From Bathynomus jamesi (taxonomy: Eukaryota; Arthropoda; Malacostraca; Isopoda; Cirolanidae): DNA of 64,000 nucleotides. Every line of letters starts with the position of its first letter. Position 1 is the stretch's first letter. The DNA is taken from contig JAJOZX010003315.1 in the NCBI GenBank assembly GCA_023014485.1, forward strand, positions 248,001-312,000, read 5' to 3'. The translations under genes were made by a program, and so were the position numbers. Shown in pieces: positions 31,671 through 42,189 of the stretch. The notes beneath the pieces were generated by a model, which had not been told where the DNA came from, made no database searches, and saw nothing but the letters and a program-made list of their open reading frames with translations.

Positions 31671-31677
31671 TTATTTA
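31384..31677. other. A/T-rich spacer with (TA)n runs
   Basis: TA runs at 31384-31402 and 31620-31667 with no coding sequence between them. Confidence 0.6.
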
Positions 31678-31852
31678 CACCTTTGGTTAGCTTCCGCCCG
31701 AATTGTTCATTCTGACGAAGGTCAAGCTTTTCACTCCACCTTAGACCTACAGTTCAACGTGGAATCCGAACCACGCCCTACCAGCAACCCAACGTCTTAA
31801 CCACTAGGCCAATCAGGGTACCCATTTATCTACCAACCACTTTCTTTTATTG
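31678..31852 (-). mobile_element. tRNA-derived SINE, family B, copy 2
   Basis: Same head and body as at 24838-25010, including TTGGTTAAGACG-type A box region and the GGTTCGGATTCC B box. Confidence 0.8.
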
Positions 31853-31883
31853 TTTGGAAGGATGAACAGCTGGGATTTGCTGC

Positions 31884-31966
31884 GCGCCGGCTGCCATCAC
31901 CGGGTCTCGAACCCGGGGCCGATGGATTCGTAGTCAGTGATGCTGACCACTACACCACCAAAGCAT
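31884..31966 (-). ncRNA. tRNA-like sequence (pseudo-tRNA or SINE head)
   Basis: The minus strand reads TTTGGTGGTGTAGTGGTCAG through to CCGGGTTCGAGACCCGGTG. The T arm pairs perfectly and the A and B boxes are good. The anticodon stem around CTACGAA pairs poorly, so I do not call a functional tRNA. Confidence 0.45.
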
Positions 31967-31987
31967 ATATATATATATATATATATA

Positions 31988-32267
31988 TGAGGGGTCCCGC
32001 GTTTTTGGAATAGATTTTCATATTTTATATTTTATATATTTTTTATTTTTTTATTTTCTTATTATGCCGAACTTTGGGTGAGATTTCTGACACAGAATGA
32101 GGTGAAAAAGTAGTTCGCTTCATAAGGTTTTCAACCATACTTCTAGTGTCGTAAGGTCATTATAACCCAAACCACGCGATAGAGGAAGGGTGAAAATAGT
32201 GATATCCATCAAAAACACGTTTTCGCCTGTGGTGGCGCTTAGGTACCGTAAGACGCGCGACCCCTCA
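31988..32267. mobile_element. 280-bp MITE in a (TA)n array
   Basis: Ends TGAGGGGTCCCGCG and CGCGCGACCCCTCA are inverted repeats with one mismatch. (TA)n lies immediately outside on both sides. The interior has no reading frame of note. Confidence 0.75.
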
Positions 32268-32270
32268 ATA

Positions 32271-32342
<72 letters not shown>

Positions 32343-32350
32343 ATATATAT
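32268..32350. repeat. (TA)n microsatellite
   Basis: About 80 bp of TA dinucleotides with single interruptions. Confidence 0.9.
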
Positions 32351-32794
32351 AATTAGGGAGGCCCATACTGCAAAAACAATAATTATCACACAAGCAATAG
32401 GTGAATATTAAAGTCAGCCGACTTGTCTATCCAAGGTCGCTGAAGGTCACTGAAAGTCACGAGGATTTCCATTCTTGACCTTGAAGACTGAAAGGAATTG
32501 ATGACGACATTTAAAGTAATTCGCAATTTGCAAGAAGACTTTGATCTTCACCAGGAATGTAAAAATCGTCTTTAAAAATTTGAGTGTGTGTGTGTGTGTG
32601 TGTGGTAGGCAACTGGGCAAAAGGGAGCTCGAGTGTATGTGTGTGTGTGTGTGTGTGTGCGCGCGCGCGCTCATTAGTAATTAATATTATGACATTAAAT
32701 ATGTTTTAGATGAGGAAGATGTGTATATATGGGGTCACCAGCTTGACCTTCGTGTGAGGAGAGACCGACGCACAGACTTTCTACCAGGTGTATA
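32351..32794. other. Non-coding spacer with (GT)n repeats
   Basis: (GT)n at 32584-32604 and (GT)n(GC)n at 32634-32670. No gene seen. Confidence 0.6.
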
Positions 32795-34421
32795 CAGGGT
32801 GTTTCATAACATGTGGGACGCACTTTCACGATGGATTCAGGACCTGAAAACAATGAAAAAAGCTTATATAAACATATGCCCGAAATCGCTTTGTTTCCGA
32901 GTTACAGGTCGTTTGTGTTCCAGCAATTCTTTCCGCAAACTGTTTACAAGCACTGCTTGCCGACAATGTTTGTGAGTGTGTACAAGCTTATTTCATGTAT
33001 GGCCTTGCCGATTGTAATGTTTCGTACACCGTATGACATGTTTCAATATCGTTGAGTGTAGAGCCATCAGTCAGTCAGAGGTGCATCATATTCGTAACTT
33101 CTTACCGTGAATAAGTGCAGTCCAGTGTAAAAAAAAAACCTTAAAAGTTTTTGTGCTATTCAGTGATAGTGTGCACTTGAAGTGAGAATGGAGGCTTAGT
33201 CAAACAGAGAAATGGACATACATCTCATATATGGACTTGCCGAGTGTAATGCTGCCCCAGCAAGACGTCTGTATGCGGAAAGGTTTCCGAATCGCCGTCT
33301 GCCAGATAAGAAGACCTTTCAGAGAATAGACGAGCGTCTTAGTGATACAGGATCATTCTACAAGCGAGTTTCAGATGGTGGTGGACCAATCAGCGCCAGA
33401 ACTGTTGAGTTGGAGGAACGGGTCCTGAATCGCGTGGAGGAACATCGTGGTGTCACCACCCGAAGGATAGCAGCAGCAGCAGCAGAGGGTGTAAGATACA
33501 CGACTGTGTGGAGAATTTTACGGGACCAACAGCTTTACCCATATCACATTCAGAGAGTACAAGGCCTTACTGAAGCTAATTTCCCACCACGAGAGACTTT
33601 TTGTACTTGGTTCCTTTAACAGTGTGCTCGCGATCCTCTTTTTCTATCCTCCGTGTTGTTTTCTGATGAGGCTGCCTTCACAAGAAATGGCGTGATCAAT
33701 TTTCACAACACTCATCACTGGGCCGAAGAGAATCCGTATGCCATCATCCAGTCAAGACACCAACAACAATTTAGTATCAATGTATGGGCAGGACTTATTG
33801 CCGACAACTTAATCGGTCCTTTTGTTTTGCCTGGAAGATTAATAGGAGAATCGTATTCCAATTTTTTAAGGAATGATTTAAGCGATTTACAGTTACTAGA
33901 TGAAGTTCCTCTTGGTGTCCGACGTCGTATGTGGTTTATGCATGACGGCGCTCCGCCTCATTTTAGTCGAGTAGCCAGGGACTATTTGGATGACCATTTC
34001 CCTGATAAATGGATAGGCCGTGGAGGACCCATTGCTTGACCTGCTCGCTCCCCGGACCTGAATCCATTCGATTTTTTACCTGTGGGGTCATCTGAAATCC
34101 ATCGTTTACGTGACACCCATTGACAACGTTTGAAATGCTTCGCCAACGTATGGAATAAGGATGACAGAAAATCCGAGCAATACCTGGAATGTTTGAACGC
34201 GTCGGGCAGTCTATGACGAGGCGTGTTCAGGCGTGTATTCAAGTGCAAGGCGGTCATTTTGAGCACTTCCTTTAAAGGTAAGGCGGATACTTGCTGTAAC
34301 ACATAACGGGTTGTAACTCGGAAACAAAGCGATTTCGGCCATATGTTCATATAAACTTTTTTCATTGTTTTCAGGTCCTGAATCCATCCTGAAAGTGCGT
34401 CCCACATGTTAGAAACACCTG
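32795..34421 (+). mobile_element. DD41D mariner-like transposon, full length
   Basis: Ends CAGGGTGTTTCATAACATGTGGG and its inverted copy, extending about 110 bp with some differences, lie between TA duplications at 32793-32794 and 34422-34423. Total 1627 bp. Confidence 0.92.
33188..34275 (+). pseudogene. DD41D mariner-like transposase with in-frame stops
   Basis: The likely start is the ATG at 33188, followed by a TAG three codons later; the open part begins at 33212. Helix-turn-helix segments are in 33230-33550 (YGLAECNAAPARRLYAERF, TTRRIAAAAAEGVRYTTVWR). The catalytic part has VLFSDEAAFTRNGV, FMHDGAPPHFSRVARDYL and RSPDLNPFD, with 41 residues between the second and third aspartates. A TAA at 33617-33619 lies where a CAA (Gln) would fit the frame, and a TGA at 34037-34039 where Trp is usual. 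After 34080 the frame shifts. Apart from these it is long and recognisable, so inactivation looks recent. Confidence 0.9.
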
Positions 34422-34424
34422 TAT

Positions 34425-34615
34425 ATACAGTACTTTTAAAGTTCGAACGACGGTTCAGAATCGACGGAGGTCGATCCCTCCCAACATCCCGCCTTCTTTG
34501 CAGGATTTGGTGCAGGAGAAAATTGGTTCAGCGCTCTCCTTCTGTCAACGTAACCCACACATGGCTGGTCAGGACTTTGCACAGGAACCTATAAGGTCTT
34601 GAAATTATTCAGGTT
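34425..34615. other. Unassigned spacer
   Basis: Nothing recognisable between the mariner-like element and the LINE fragment. Confidence 0.4.
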
Positions 34616-35600
34616 GATGTGCTGAAGGTTCCTCAGTACTTTCGACAGGACATTAAAAATTTTGGGCCTCGTATTCTGAGAGTATTTTCCATCTTCGTTC
34701 ATTCCAGTGTGCCTATTTCGTTTCTAAGGTCAGAGACACAACTCTCAAGTATTTCTATACGTATATTATTTTTGTATCGCTCATGTCTTCTTCCAGGGAG
34801 TAGAGCTTCAGGGATTTTTACTCGGTACCGGTAGTCTTCATCTTTTGTTTCCTCTATTTTAGAGGTAGAAGTCCTTTGTATGGCTTCTATTTGTGGTATG
34901 TATTTTTTTCTGTATGGGCTTCAGAGTACTGAGCAATACTCAATTATTGGTAGGGCTAAGCTCTTCCATAATTTTTACATGATGTTTGCTTTTCTGCTGC
35001 GAAAGCTCCTCCAGATAATTCCCATTACTTTTCTAGCTGTTGTAATTTTAATATTTTCGTGTTCTCTGAATTTTGCATCCGACGACATTATTACTCCAAG
35101 GTCCCTGAATTATGGGTTTTGGTGTTATCTGCTTGGCTTGCAGTGTTTTGTACCCTTCATTTTGTAGCATTTTTTGTTACCATATCTTATAAGTTGGAAT
35201 TTTTCTTTGGTGAACTTCATATTGTTGTCTTCTGCCCACTTAAATAATGTTTCAGTGTCGCTTTATAATTTCTCTATGTCACTTTTAACGGACCTTTTAA
35301 CATCTTTAACGGACCAATATTCTCTTTACATTGCACTTTTCTTTTCGCAAAAGGTGTCGAAGAGTATTTTTTGGTTACTTTTTGTTTTCTGTTACCTTGT
35401 TTTCCTCCTCGTTTGTGTTGTGGATGAATGTTTGTTTTAGGTCCATTTCTACTTTCGCAAAGTTTGTTTTTCATCTGTAGAGATCTTTTAAGGTTTGTTT
35501 CCATTGTCTAATAATGTTCTGACTTTTCCCTCGAGCTTGCTACGCTTTCCTTTTTGTTTCTTCGGAACATGTTTCAGCAATATATTGTACACCACACATT
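34616..35600 (-). pseudogene. LINE fragment, same family as at 1-2.7 kb, RT core deleted
   Basis: The minus strand shows the endonuclease-RT linker at 35600-35440 (KHVPKKQKGKRSKLEGK) and then the thumb region at 35260-34620 (EDNNMKFTKEKFQLIRYGN, DLGVIMSSDAKF, IIEYCSVLWSPYRKKYI). Both match the LINE at the left edge of the window. The reverse transcriptase palm that should lie between them is absent, an internal deletion of roughly 1 kb. Several stops are present. Confidence 0.8.
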
Positions 35601-35821
35601 CTCGGGCACTTGCCACAAGGCACATCTTTTCACTTTATCATACAACTTCTCTAAATCCGTAAATGCCATGTACACCTTTTTCTTCTTATCAATTTCTCAC
35701 TGCAAAAGCATTTAATCAATACACCCTCTACCTCTTCTAGCGACTGCAATGCATCATAATTAGATACACAAACAAATAGATACAGAGACAAACACAAAGA
35801 GATAGAGACAGAAACATCCCC

Positions 35822-35868
<47 letters not shown>

Positions 35869-35871
35869 CAC
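35601..35871. repeat. Spacer with (CA)n(TA)n
   Basis: (CA)n at 35826-35851 and (TA)n at 35852-35869. No gene seen in the rest. Confidence 0.6.
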
Positions 35872-36019
35872 ATTTAACTGCAATGACCGCGCAGTATATT
35901 AACGTATAGAAACGACGTAAGTATAGAGGAGTGTTCTGCACACGAGGAAGAGAAATAACAAACAAATGAAAAATAAGGCACCCGCCCGGGAATCGAACCC
36001 AGGATCTTCCGATTGCCGG
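35872..36019 (-). mobile_element. tRNA-derived SINE, family A, truncated copy
   Basis: Matches 22857-22970 closely (AACTGCAATGACCGCGCAG, GTTCTGCACACGAGGAAGAG, CCCGGGAATCGAACCCAGG) and stops inside the tRNA-like head at CCGATTGCCGG, where another repeat begins. Confidence 0.8.
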
Positions 36020-36156
36020 AAGTGGATGTAATTTCCCAGAAGAGTTCCTTGTTCCATGCACAGTCTGTGTTTAACATATAAGTTTCTCAGGGGACCATTC
36101 TGAGTTTGTGTATATTAAACGGACGTGTTATGTGCCTTGAAAAGTGGACGCTCAAT

Positions 36157-36212
36157 ATATATATATATATATTATATATATATATATATATATAATATAT
36201 ATATATATATAT
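36157..36212. repeat. (TA)n microsatellite
   Basis: TA run with single-base interruptions. Confidence 0.9.
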
Positions 36213-36398
36213 AGAATAAAGACGATAAAGGTATCCAGATATATATTTTATTATTTTATCGAAAATTGATTTTGGTTCATTGATTTCGATAGAAATATTT
36301 GTATGAACATTTTCTTGACAGTGGGTCACCATTTTGCCTTCCCAAAATACCTGCGTGGGAAGAAATCAGAAAAGGAAACCTTTGGGAATAAAATCTCG

Positions 36399-36520
<122 letters not shown>

Positions 36521-36613
36521 CTTCGATTTCCCACGTATGCAAATAAACTAGTATTTTTTCCTATTAAAATATACAGTATTTTGACTGTAAGAACTCAATG
36601 TATACTAACTTTA

Positions 36614-36650
<37 letters not shown>

Positions 36651-37505
36651 AACTCAGAATGGTCCCCTGAGAAACTTATATGTTAAACACAGACCGTGTA
36701 TGGAACAAGGAACTCTTGTGGGAAATTACATCCACTATAGTTCGAATAAGTAATGATAAATGACAAATACTATAGTTTTTTCTTTTTCATGATGTCAGCC
36801 CGACGTGGGCAACGGGTCACTCGCAAAGAGGTCCCTAAAATATAGTTTCCCTCACCAGCTATTTGCAAAGCAGATAGGATCCTGTCCCACAGCTGGATCC
36901 TATCTGGCGAACATCATGAAAAAGAAAAAACTATAGTATTTGTCATTTATCATTACTTATTCGAACTATAGTGGATGTAATTTCCCAGAAGAGTTCCTTG
37001 TTCCATGCACAGTCTGTGTTAACATATAAGTTTCTCAGGGGACCATTCTGAGTTTGTGTATATTAAACGGACGTGTTATGTGCCTTGAAAAGTGGACGCT
37101 CAATGTCCCGGTTGAGGTTTAAGTTTTGTTTTTTGGCTAAAAATACAATAGTTACCCCTTTTTCTTTGATGTATTCAATCGGACGTAAATGCATCGAGTC
37201 TTTTGCTTATATTGAGGCTCTGAATGTAGTAGGCTAGGTGTAAGCTGTAAACCCTAGATCCTGTCCCAAAGCTGGATCCTATCTGCTTTGCAGATGGCTA
37301 GTGAAGGAAGCTATATTTTTGGAACCTCTTTGCGAGTGACCCGTTGCCCACGTCGGGCTAACATCATGAAAAAGAAAAAACTATAGTATTTGTCATTTAT
37401 CATTACTTATTCGAACTATAGTGGATGTAATTTCCCAGAAGAGTTCCTTGTTCCGTGCACGGTCTGTGTTTAACATATAAGTTTCTCAGGGGACCATTCT
37501 TAGTT

Positions 37506-37510
<5 letters not shown>

Positions 37511-37579
<69 letters not shown>

Positions 37580-37582
37580 GTG

Positions 37583-37614
<32 letters not shown>

Positions 37615-37617
37615 ATC
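37511..37617. repeat. (TA)n microsatellite
   Basis: TA run of about 100 bp immediately left of element X1. Confidence 0.95.
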
Positions 37618-37854
37618 TAGGGTGGTCCATAACTATGCAGGGGAAATTTTTTTTAAATATTTTCTGTGAGAAAATGTTGCAGGTAAATTTCCGTTTCGGT
37701 CAGTTCATATTCGTGGTCGCTCAAGAGTTTCAAAATTATCCTTCTGTCACTGTAAGGATGCACTACAGCACCACAGCCTCTGGGTCACCCCAACCCACGA
37801 GCTGATGGATGAGTACTATCCGTTCTACGACGGGGGTGTCATGGTTGGCAACCA

Positions 37855-38812
37855 CTCATTGTCTTCCAGTCAAAGAGCTTTTTCTGGCATCCGGAAACTT
37901 CCGGCGATGCTCCGACACTACTAGCAGCAAATACTGCAGCTGCTCCTCGTCTTTGGTGTGGCGGCCGCTGTACTGTTGGATGAGTTCCACAGCTCGCTCG
38001 GCGTGGTCATTCACCACCCTGAGGTTTTCCACAACCCTTAGCGCCGCCGAAACTACTCTACTTTTCCCATTCATCCGGATCTTTGTTCAAGAGACCCGCA
38101 GGCAATTGCAGTCGTTCGATGAACCTCATCGAATTCTTCGTCACAAGGCTTTCCAAAGATGAACTGAGGGCGGGTTGACACGCTTTGGAATCTGCTCTCC
38201 ACCGTCTTTCTTGCATAGGGCTGCGACCATCCGACGTTTCGTTGCAGATGGAACATCGGCATCGAAAAAGGCCAATGGAATAATTTCGTCAGAGAGGTAC
38301 CAAAGCTGTCCTGCCAGCTTCTGACTGGCTGCTTTGGAGATCTTCTGCTGTGGATACGACCTCAATGATTCCAAGAGGCAAAGGTCCTGGGCTGGAGCGG
38401 AAGCGGCCATCGGAGCAGTGAACCATGCCTTCAGGTAGACTGTCACAGCGAAGATGCTCATGTCTTGCAAGCATGTTTTCTCTTTCGGTGCGAGATGTTG
38501 CAATTGCTCCCGGAACATCCACATCTTGATAGAATACAGGACCTTGCACATCCAGCGAGCGTGATGCATCGCGCCTGGGCGCTTGAATCGAATCGGCTAT
38601 TCAAGATTTCCACCAAGGAACACAATGACGAGTTCCAAAAATTCCTTGTAATCATCTCGGAACGTTTCGCGCTGGATTTGGTCTTTGGCGAACTTCAGAA
38701 GTTCTTCTCTGACTGGTAATAGGGATGGACCAACAGTGGGGTCATCGACACCTGTTTGGAACTTGCTTTTGTCGATGTAGTTCCACTGTTGTTGGAATCT
38801 CTTGAATAACAA
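37855..38812 (-). pseudogene. X1 transposase-like protein, C-terminal half
   Basis: Starts at the junction with element Y with LLFKRFQQQWNYIDKSK and continues RDDYKEFLELVIVFLGG, HHARWMCKVLYSIKMWMFREQLQ, IFAVTVYLKAWFTAPMAASAP, LAGQLWYLSDEIIPLAFFD and, after a frame change near 38140, RVVNDHAERAVELIQQYSG. Each block aligns with X2 residues 438-755 at perhaps 40-50 percent identity by eye. The glutamate in NDHAERAVEL corresponds to E715 of X2. Frameshifts near 38595 and 38145 and the insertion make it a pseudogene. Confidence 0.82.
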
Positions 38813-39014
38813 TGGTATGCATATGAAATATTTTTGTCTGCTGTGAGGGTTTTTTCAACTCATATTATATAATTCGACCATGCTGAATTCGAAAATGACA
38901 TTGGTTTTCCTCAATCAGGTCATGTTTTTTCTCTATTGGCCATTTATTATAAGTCAAATTTTATCCCCAAATTTATTGATTTTTTTAACTTAAACACTGT
39001 AGATACGAGTAATA

Positions 39015-39604
39015 AAGGGTGATCCAGAGAAATGGGACCCAAAAGAAACCCCTGTAACTCTTAAAGTATAAGTCCTTTTATAAAATCATACGCATCACTC
39101 GAAAGAGGATAGTTACAAGTTTGTACAGGATTGTATAGGTTTTGACAATACAAGACAAGATAAGATACAAAACAAAATAAAAGCATGGCAGTTTTGCGTC
39201 AAACGTTTCCAGGCGAGTTAATCTCAAGATTTGGAGACGTTGAATGGCCCGCAAGGTCTCCGGATTTTTCTCCCTTAGATTATTATCTCTGGGGATATTT
39301 AAAGAGTAGGGTCTACAGAAATAACCCAACGACCTTGCAAGAATTGAAGGCCGCCATCACAAATGAGATACAGGCCATACCACCGCACACTCTTGCAAAA
39401 GTGATGCAGAACTTACAAGCGAGAACACTGGAATGCTTGGCAACTAATGGAGCACATTTGAAAGGAGTCATTTTTAAAAAATAAATATTTCATAATAAAC
39501 TTGTAACTCTACTCTTTCGAATGATATATAGTTTTTATGAAAGGAATTAAATATTAAGAATATTTGGCTTTTTTTTATGGGTCCCATTTATCTGGATCAC
39601 CCTT
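39015..39604 (+). mobile_element. Internally deleted mariner-like element nested in Y
   Basis: Ends AAGGGTGATCCAGAGAAATGGG and the inverse copy GGGTCCCATTTATCTGGATC are flanked by TA. It is only 590 bp. Confidence 0.88.
39185..39484 (+). pseudogene. Mariner-like transposase, C-terminal third
   Basis: Encodes AVLRQTFPGELISRFGDVEW, PARSPDFSPLDYYLWGYLKS with the third catalytic aspartate, then LQELKAAITNEIQAIPPHT and ends LKGVIFKK. The first two aspartates and the DNA-binding region are lost in the internal deletion, so this can only be a non-autonomous element. Confidence 0.85.
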
Positions 39605-41941
39605 TATTATCAGAACACTCGTGAAAAATGAAAACATTGTGGGAATAAATACTTTTATTCATACAATGAATATGGAAAAAAGTTTGAGGAAGGAATGAAG
39701 TTTTTTTGGCTTTGCGTCTGTGTTTTTCTTCGGGCACGTCTCGCTTCAAACACCAGCAATAGTCCGCCAGCATATTGATATCCCAGTTTCCCTGGTACCT
39801 CTCTTCCATTATTTTGATATCTTGGTGAAATCGTTCACCCTGTTCCTCACTATAATCCCCGCAATTTTCAGGAAAATAGTCCAAGTGGGACCACAAAAAG
39901 TGCATTTTTATGGACATGCGCGACCCATGAGCTTTGAAAGCTTCCATCAAGTTTTCGACAACGGACTCGTATTCTGGACTTCTACGCTTGCCGAGAAAAT
40001 CAGTGACAACTGATTTGAATGCCTGCCAGGCATTCTTCTCAGTTGGAGTCATTGCGTTTTCGAACTGAGTATCCTTGATCAAAGTTCGAATTTGAGGACC
40101 ATCAAAAACCCCAGCATTTAGTTTAGCATCAGATATATGAGGAAATTTACTCTCGAGATATCGGAATGCTGAACCCTCCTTATTCATTGATTTGATGAAA
40201 TTTTTCATCAAGCCCAGCTTAATATGAAGTGGTGGGAGCAAAATTTTTGTTGGTGGTACAAGGGGCACTGAAACGACATTATGCGACCCAGGTTCAAAAT
40301 TCTCTCTGGATGCCCATTCACGCTGTGCATAGTGCTTCTCATCCGCTCGGCTATCCCATTTGCAGAGGAAACATGGGTATTTCGTGTATCCCCCTTGCAT
40401 TCCCAATACAAATGCCACAATCTGAAAAAAAATGAAAATATTTAAAGAATTTAGAGAATTTGTTCTATCAGATAAAAAAATCTATGCATTGGACTGTATC
40501 ACTTCTGTGGGGAAGTTAAGTGTTCTTATACGCTCTCAAATAACCTTTGGAAAAACAACGTAGTCAATAGCAATAGTTTACTTATGATATTAGTATTACC
40601 TTCAAATCTCCACAGATCCTCCAGTTATGTTGGTCGTATACGAGAGCATCCAGTAAAATTTTCATGTTATCGTAGCTCTCAGTAAGTTGTACGGAATGTG
40701 CTACAGGGACTGATGCAACCCTATTCCCACTGTTGAGAAGTACTGCTTTCAAACTTCGTTTAGACGAGTCTATAAATAGCCTCCATTCTGATGCGTTATA
40801 TGGTAGGCCCAAGGATTCGATTAGCCCCTCAACATTGCAGCAGTACACTAAGGAAGAGGTATTTTCGTGCACTGCAAAAAACTTGCGGAATTCTTCCTCT
40901 CGTTTCCTATACTAGGAGAATGTTGTTCCCGGAGCCAGCAAGTTGTCCTCTCGAAGTCGTGAGCCCAAGATCTCGGCAGCTAATTTGGAAAGTCCTAAAT
41001 CCCTGGTAAGATCATTAAGTTTGGCCTGGTTGAGATGCCTCGGCTCATTTGAAGCGGTATTTTGAGGTATATACGACTGGGACTGGTCATTGGTCATTGA
41101 TTCATCATCAGAATCATCGACATCCAGGGTTTGAGGTGGGTCGGGTATTGGAATTCCAGGACCATGGAGTACAGGTCTCATAGCAGAAGGAATGTCAGGG
41201 TATACAACAATGTGTTTATTCTTCTTGTTAACTCCTGAAAATAGAAACACAGAAACATGGATATAAAACTTGCATATGAAATAGAAGAAGCATTCAGACA
41301 GTGGCGGCTCGTGAGGGAAGGCTGCGGTCTGTAAGATATGAAATAGGTCGATGGAGTCTGTATATTTTCTTTCTTTTTCATTCATATTGTCCCTTCGGGG
41401 ACAATATGAATGAAAAAGAAAGAAAATATACAATCATTGTATGTGTAAATGTAACTTGTATAACAATATGTATGTGTAAATGTATTTTCTATAACAATAT
41501 GTATATGTAAATGTATGATTACCATTATGGTGAATATTATGCTATATATGGTGAATATTACATTATGGTGAATATTATGTCAAGTTTCATACGAGGATTT
41601 CAAAATATTTAAGAAAAATAAATTTATAAGCCCACCTTGGAGGTTTGTCATGCAGAAATAGCAATCTGTCACGTGATCCTTTCCTTCTCTCCAAATCATG
41701 GGAATTCCAAAAGGCAAAGATTTCGCTCTGCCTTTGCTCCATCTTCTCAAATTTTCAATGCACGTCTTGCAGCACATATGAGGGGCGAAATTTTTGTCCT
41801 GGTCCCCTAACTTAATTCCAAAGTATGGAGTCTATACATTGTCTTCACAAATTTAGTGATTTGGGACTGGTTATTTGGCATGGTAACCGTCCCACATATG
41901 TAGCAGAATCTATTGGGATCATTTTTACACGCTCTATTCAT
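39597..41941 (-). pseudogene. Element Y gene: widespread arthropod 'uncharacterized' protein, spliced
   Basis: Three exons on the minus strand. Exon 1 is 41941-41636 (MNRACKNDPNRFCYICG; CCKTCIENLRRWSKGR; IPMIWREGKDH). Exon 2 is 41234-40600 (GVNKKNKHIVVYPDIPSA; a DSDDES stretch; EWRLFIDSSKRSLKAVLL; RICGDLK). Exon 3 is 40421-39597 (IVAFVLGMQGGYTKYPCFLC; KILLPPLHIKLGLMK; GERFHQDIKIMEERYQG). Introns have GT-AG ends. A one-base deletion near 41830 and a TAG at 40912-40914 disable it, and the 3' end runs into the nested mariner. The family is common in arthropod and cnidarian gene sets, usually as an unnamed protein. Aspartates in FIDSSK and CGDLK, CxxC in CFLCKW and the glutamate in GERFHQD could be an RNase H-type DDE site; that is my inference. 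Its place inside an inverted-repeat insertion suggests a transposase. Confidence 0.78.
41359..41432. repeat. Perfect 35-bp hairpin with TTCG loop
   Basis: TGTATATTTTCTTTCTTTTT plus CATTCATATTGTCCC is followed by TTCG and then the exact reverse complement. It lies in intron 1 of the element Y gene. Confidence 0.95.
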
Positions 41942-42189
41942 TATGAAATATTTTATCTATATGCCTGAAAAGTAAAAAAAGATATTATACAAGTGAAACA
42001 AGTGATGATAGATGTTACTGTTCCAATTCCGCTTTGACAAAATCACGAAAAATTCTATTTTACTTATGAGGCCATAGCCGGATAACCTGAGCTGATTGAG
42101 AAAAACGGATTGCAGATTCGAAATCAGCAGGAAAAACTCTATAAGAATCACTTACAAAACCCTTGACAGCAAAATTGATGCATACCAGT

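Larger units (their letters stand above)
38814..42187 (-). mobile_element. Element Y: DNA-transposon-like insertion with an intron-containing gene
   Basis: The insertion starts GGTATGCATATGAAATA and ends with the inverse of GGTATGCATCAATTTTG. The next ~100 bp on each side are alignable as divergent inverted repeats (GGGTTTT, GAATTCGAAAATG versus GATTTCGAATCTG, TTCTCAATCAG-like). It interrupts the X1 gene. It contains one spliced gene and a smaller mariner-like element (39015-39604). Confidence 0.65.
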
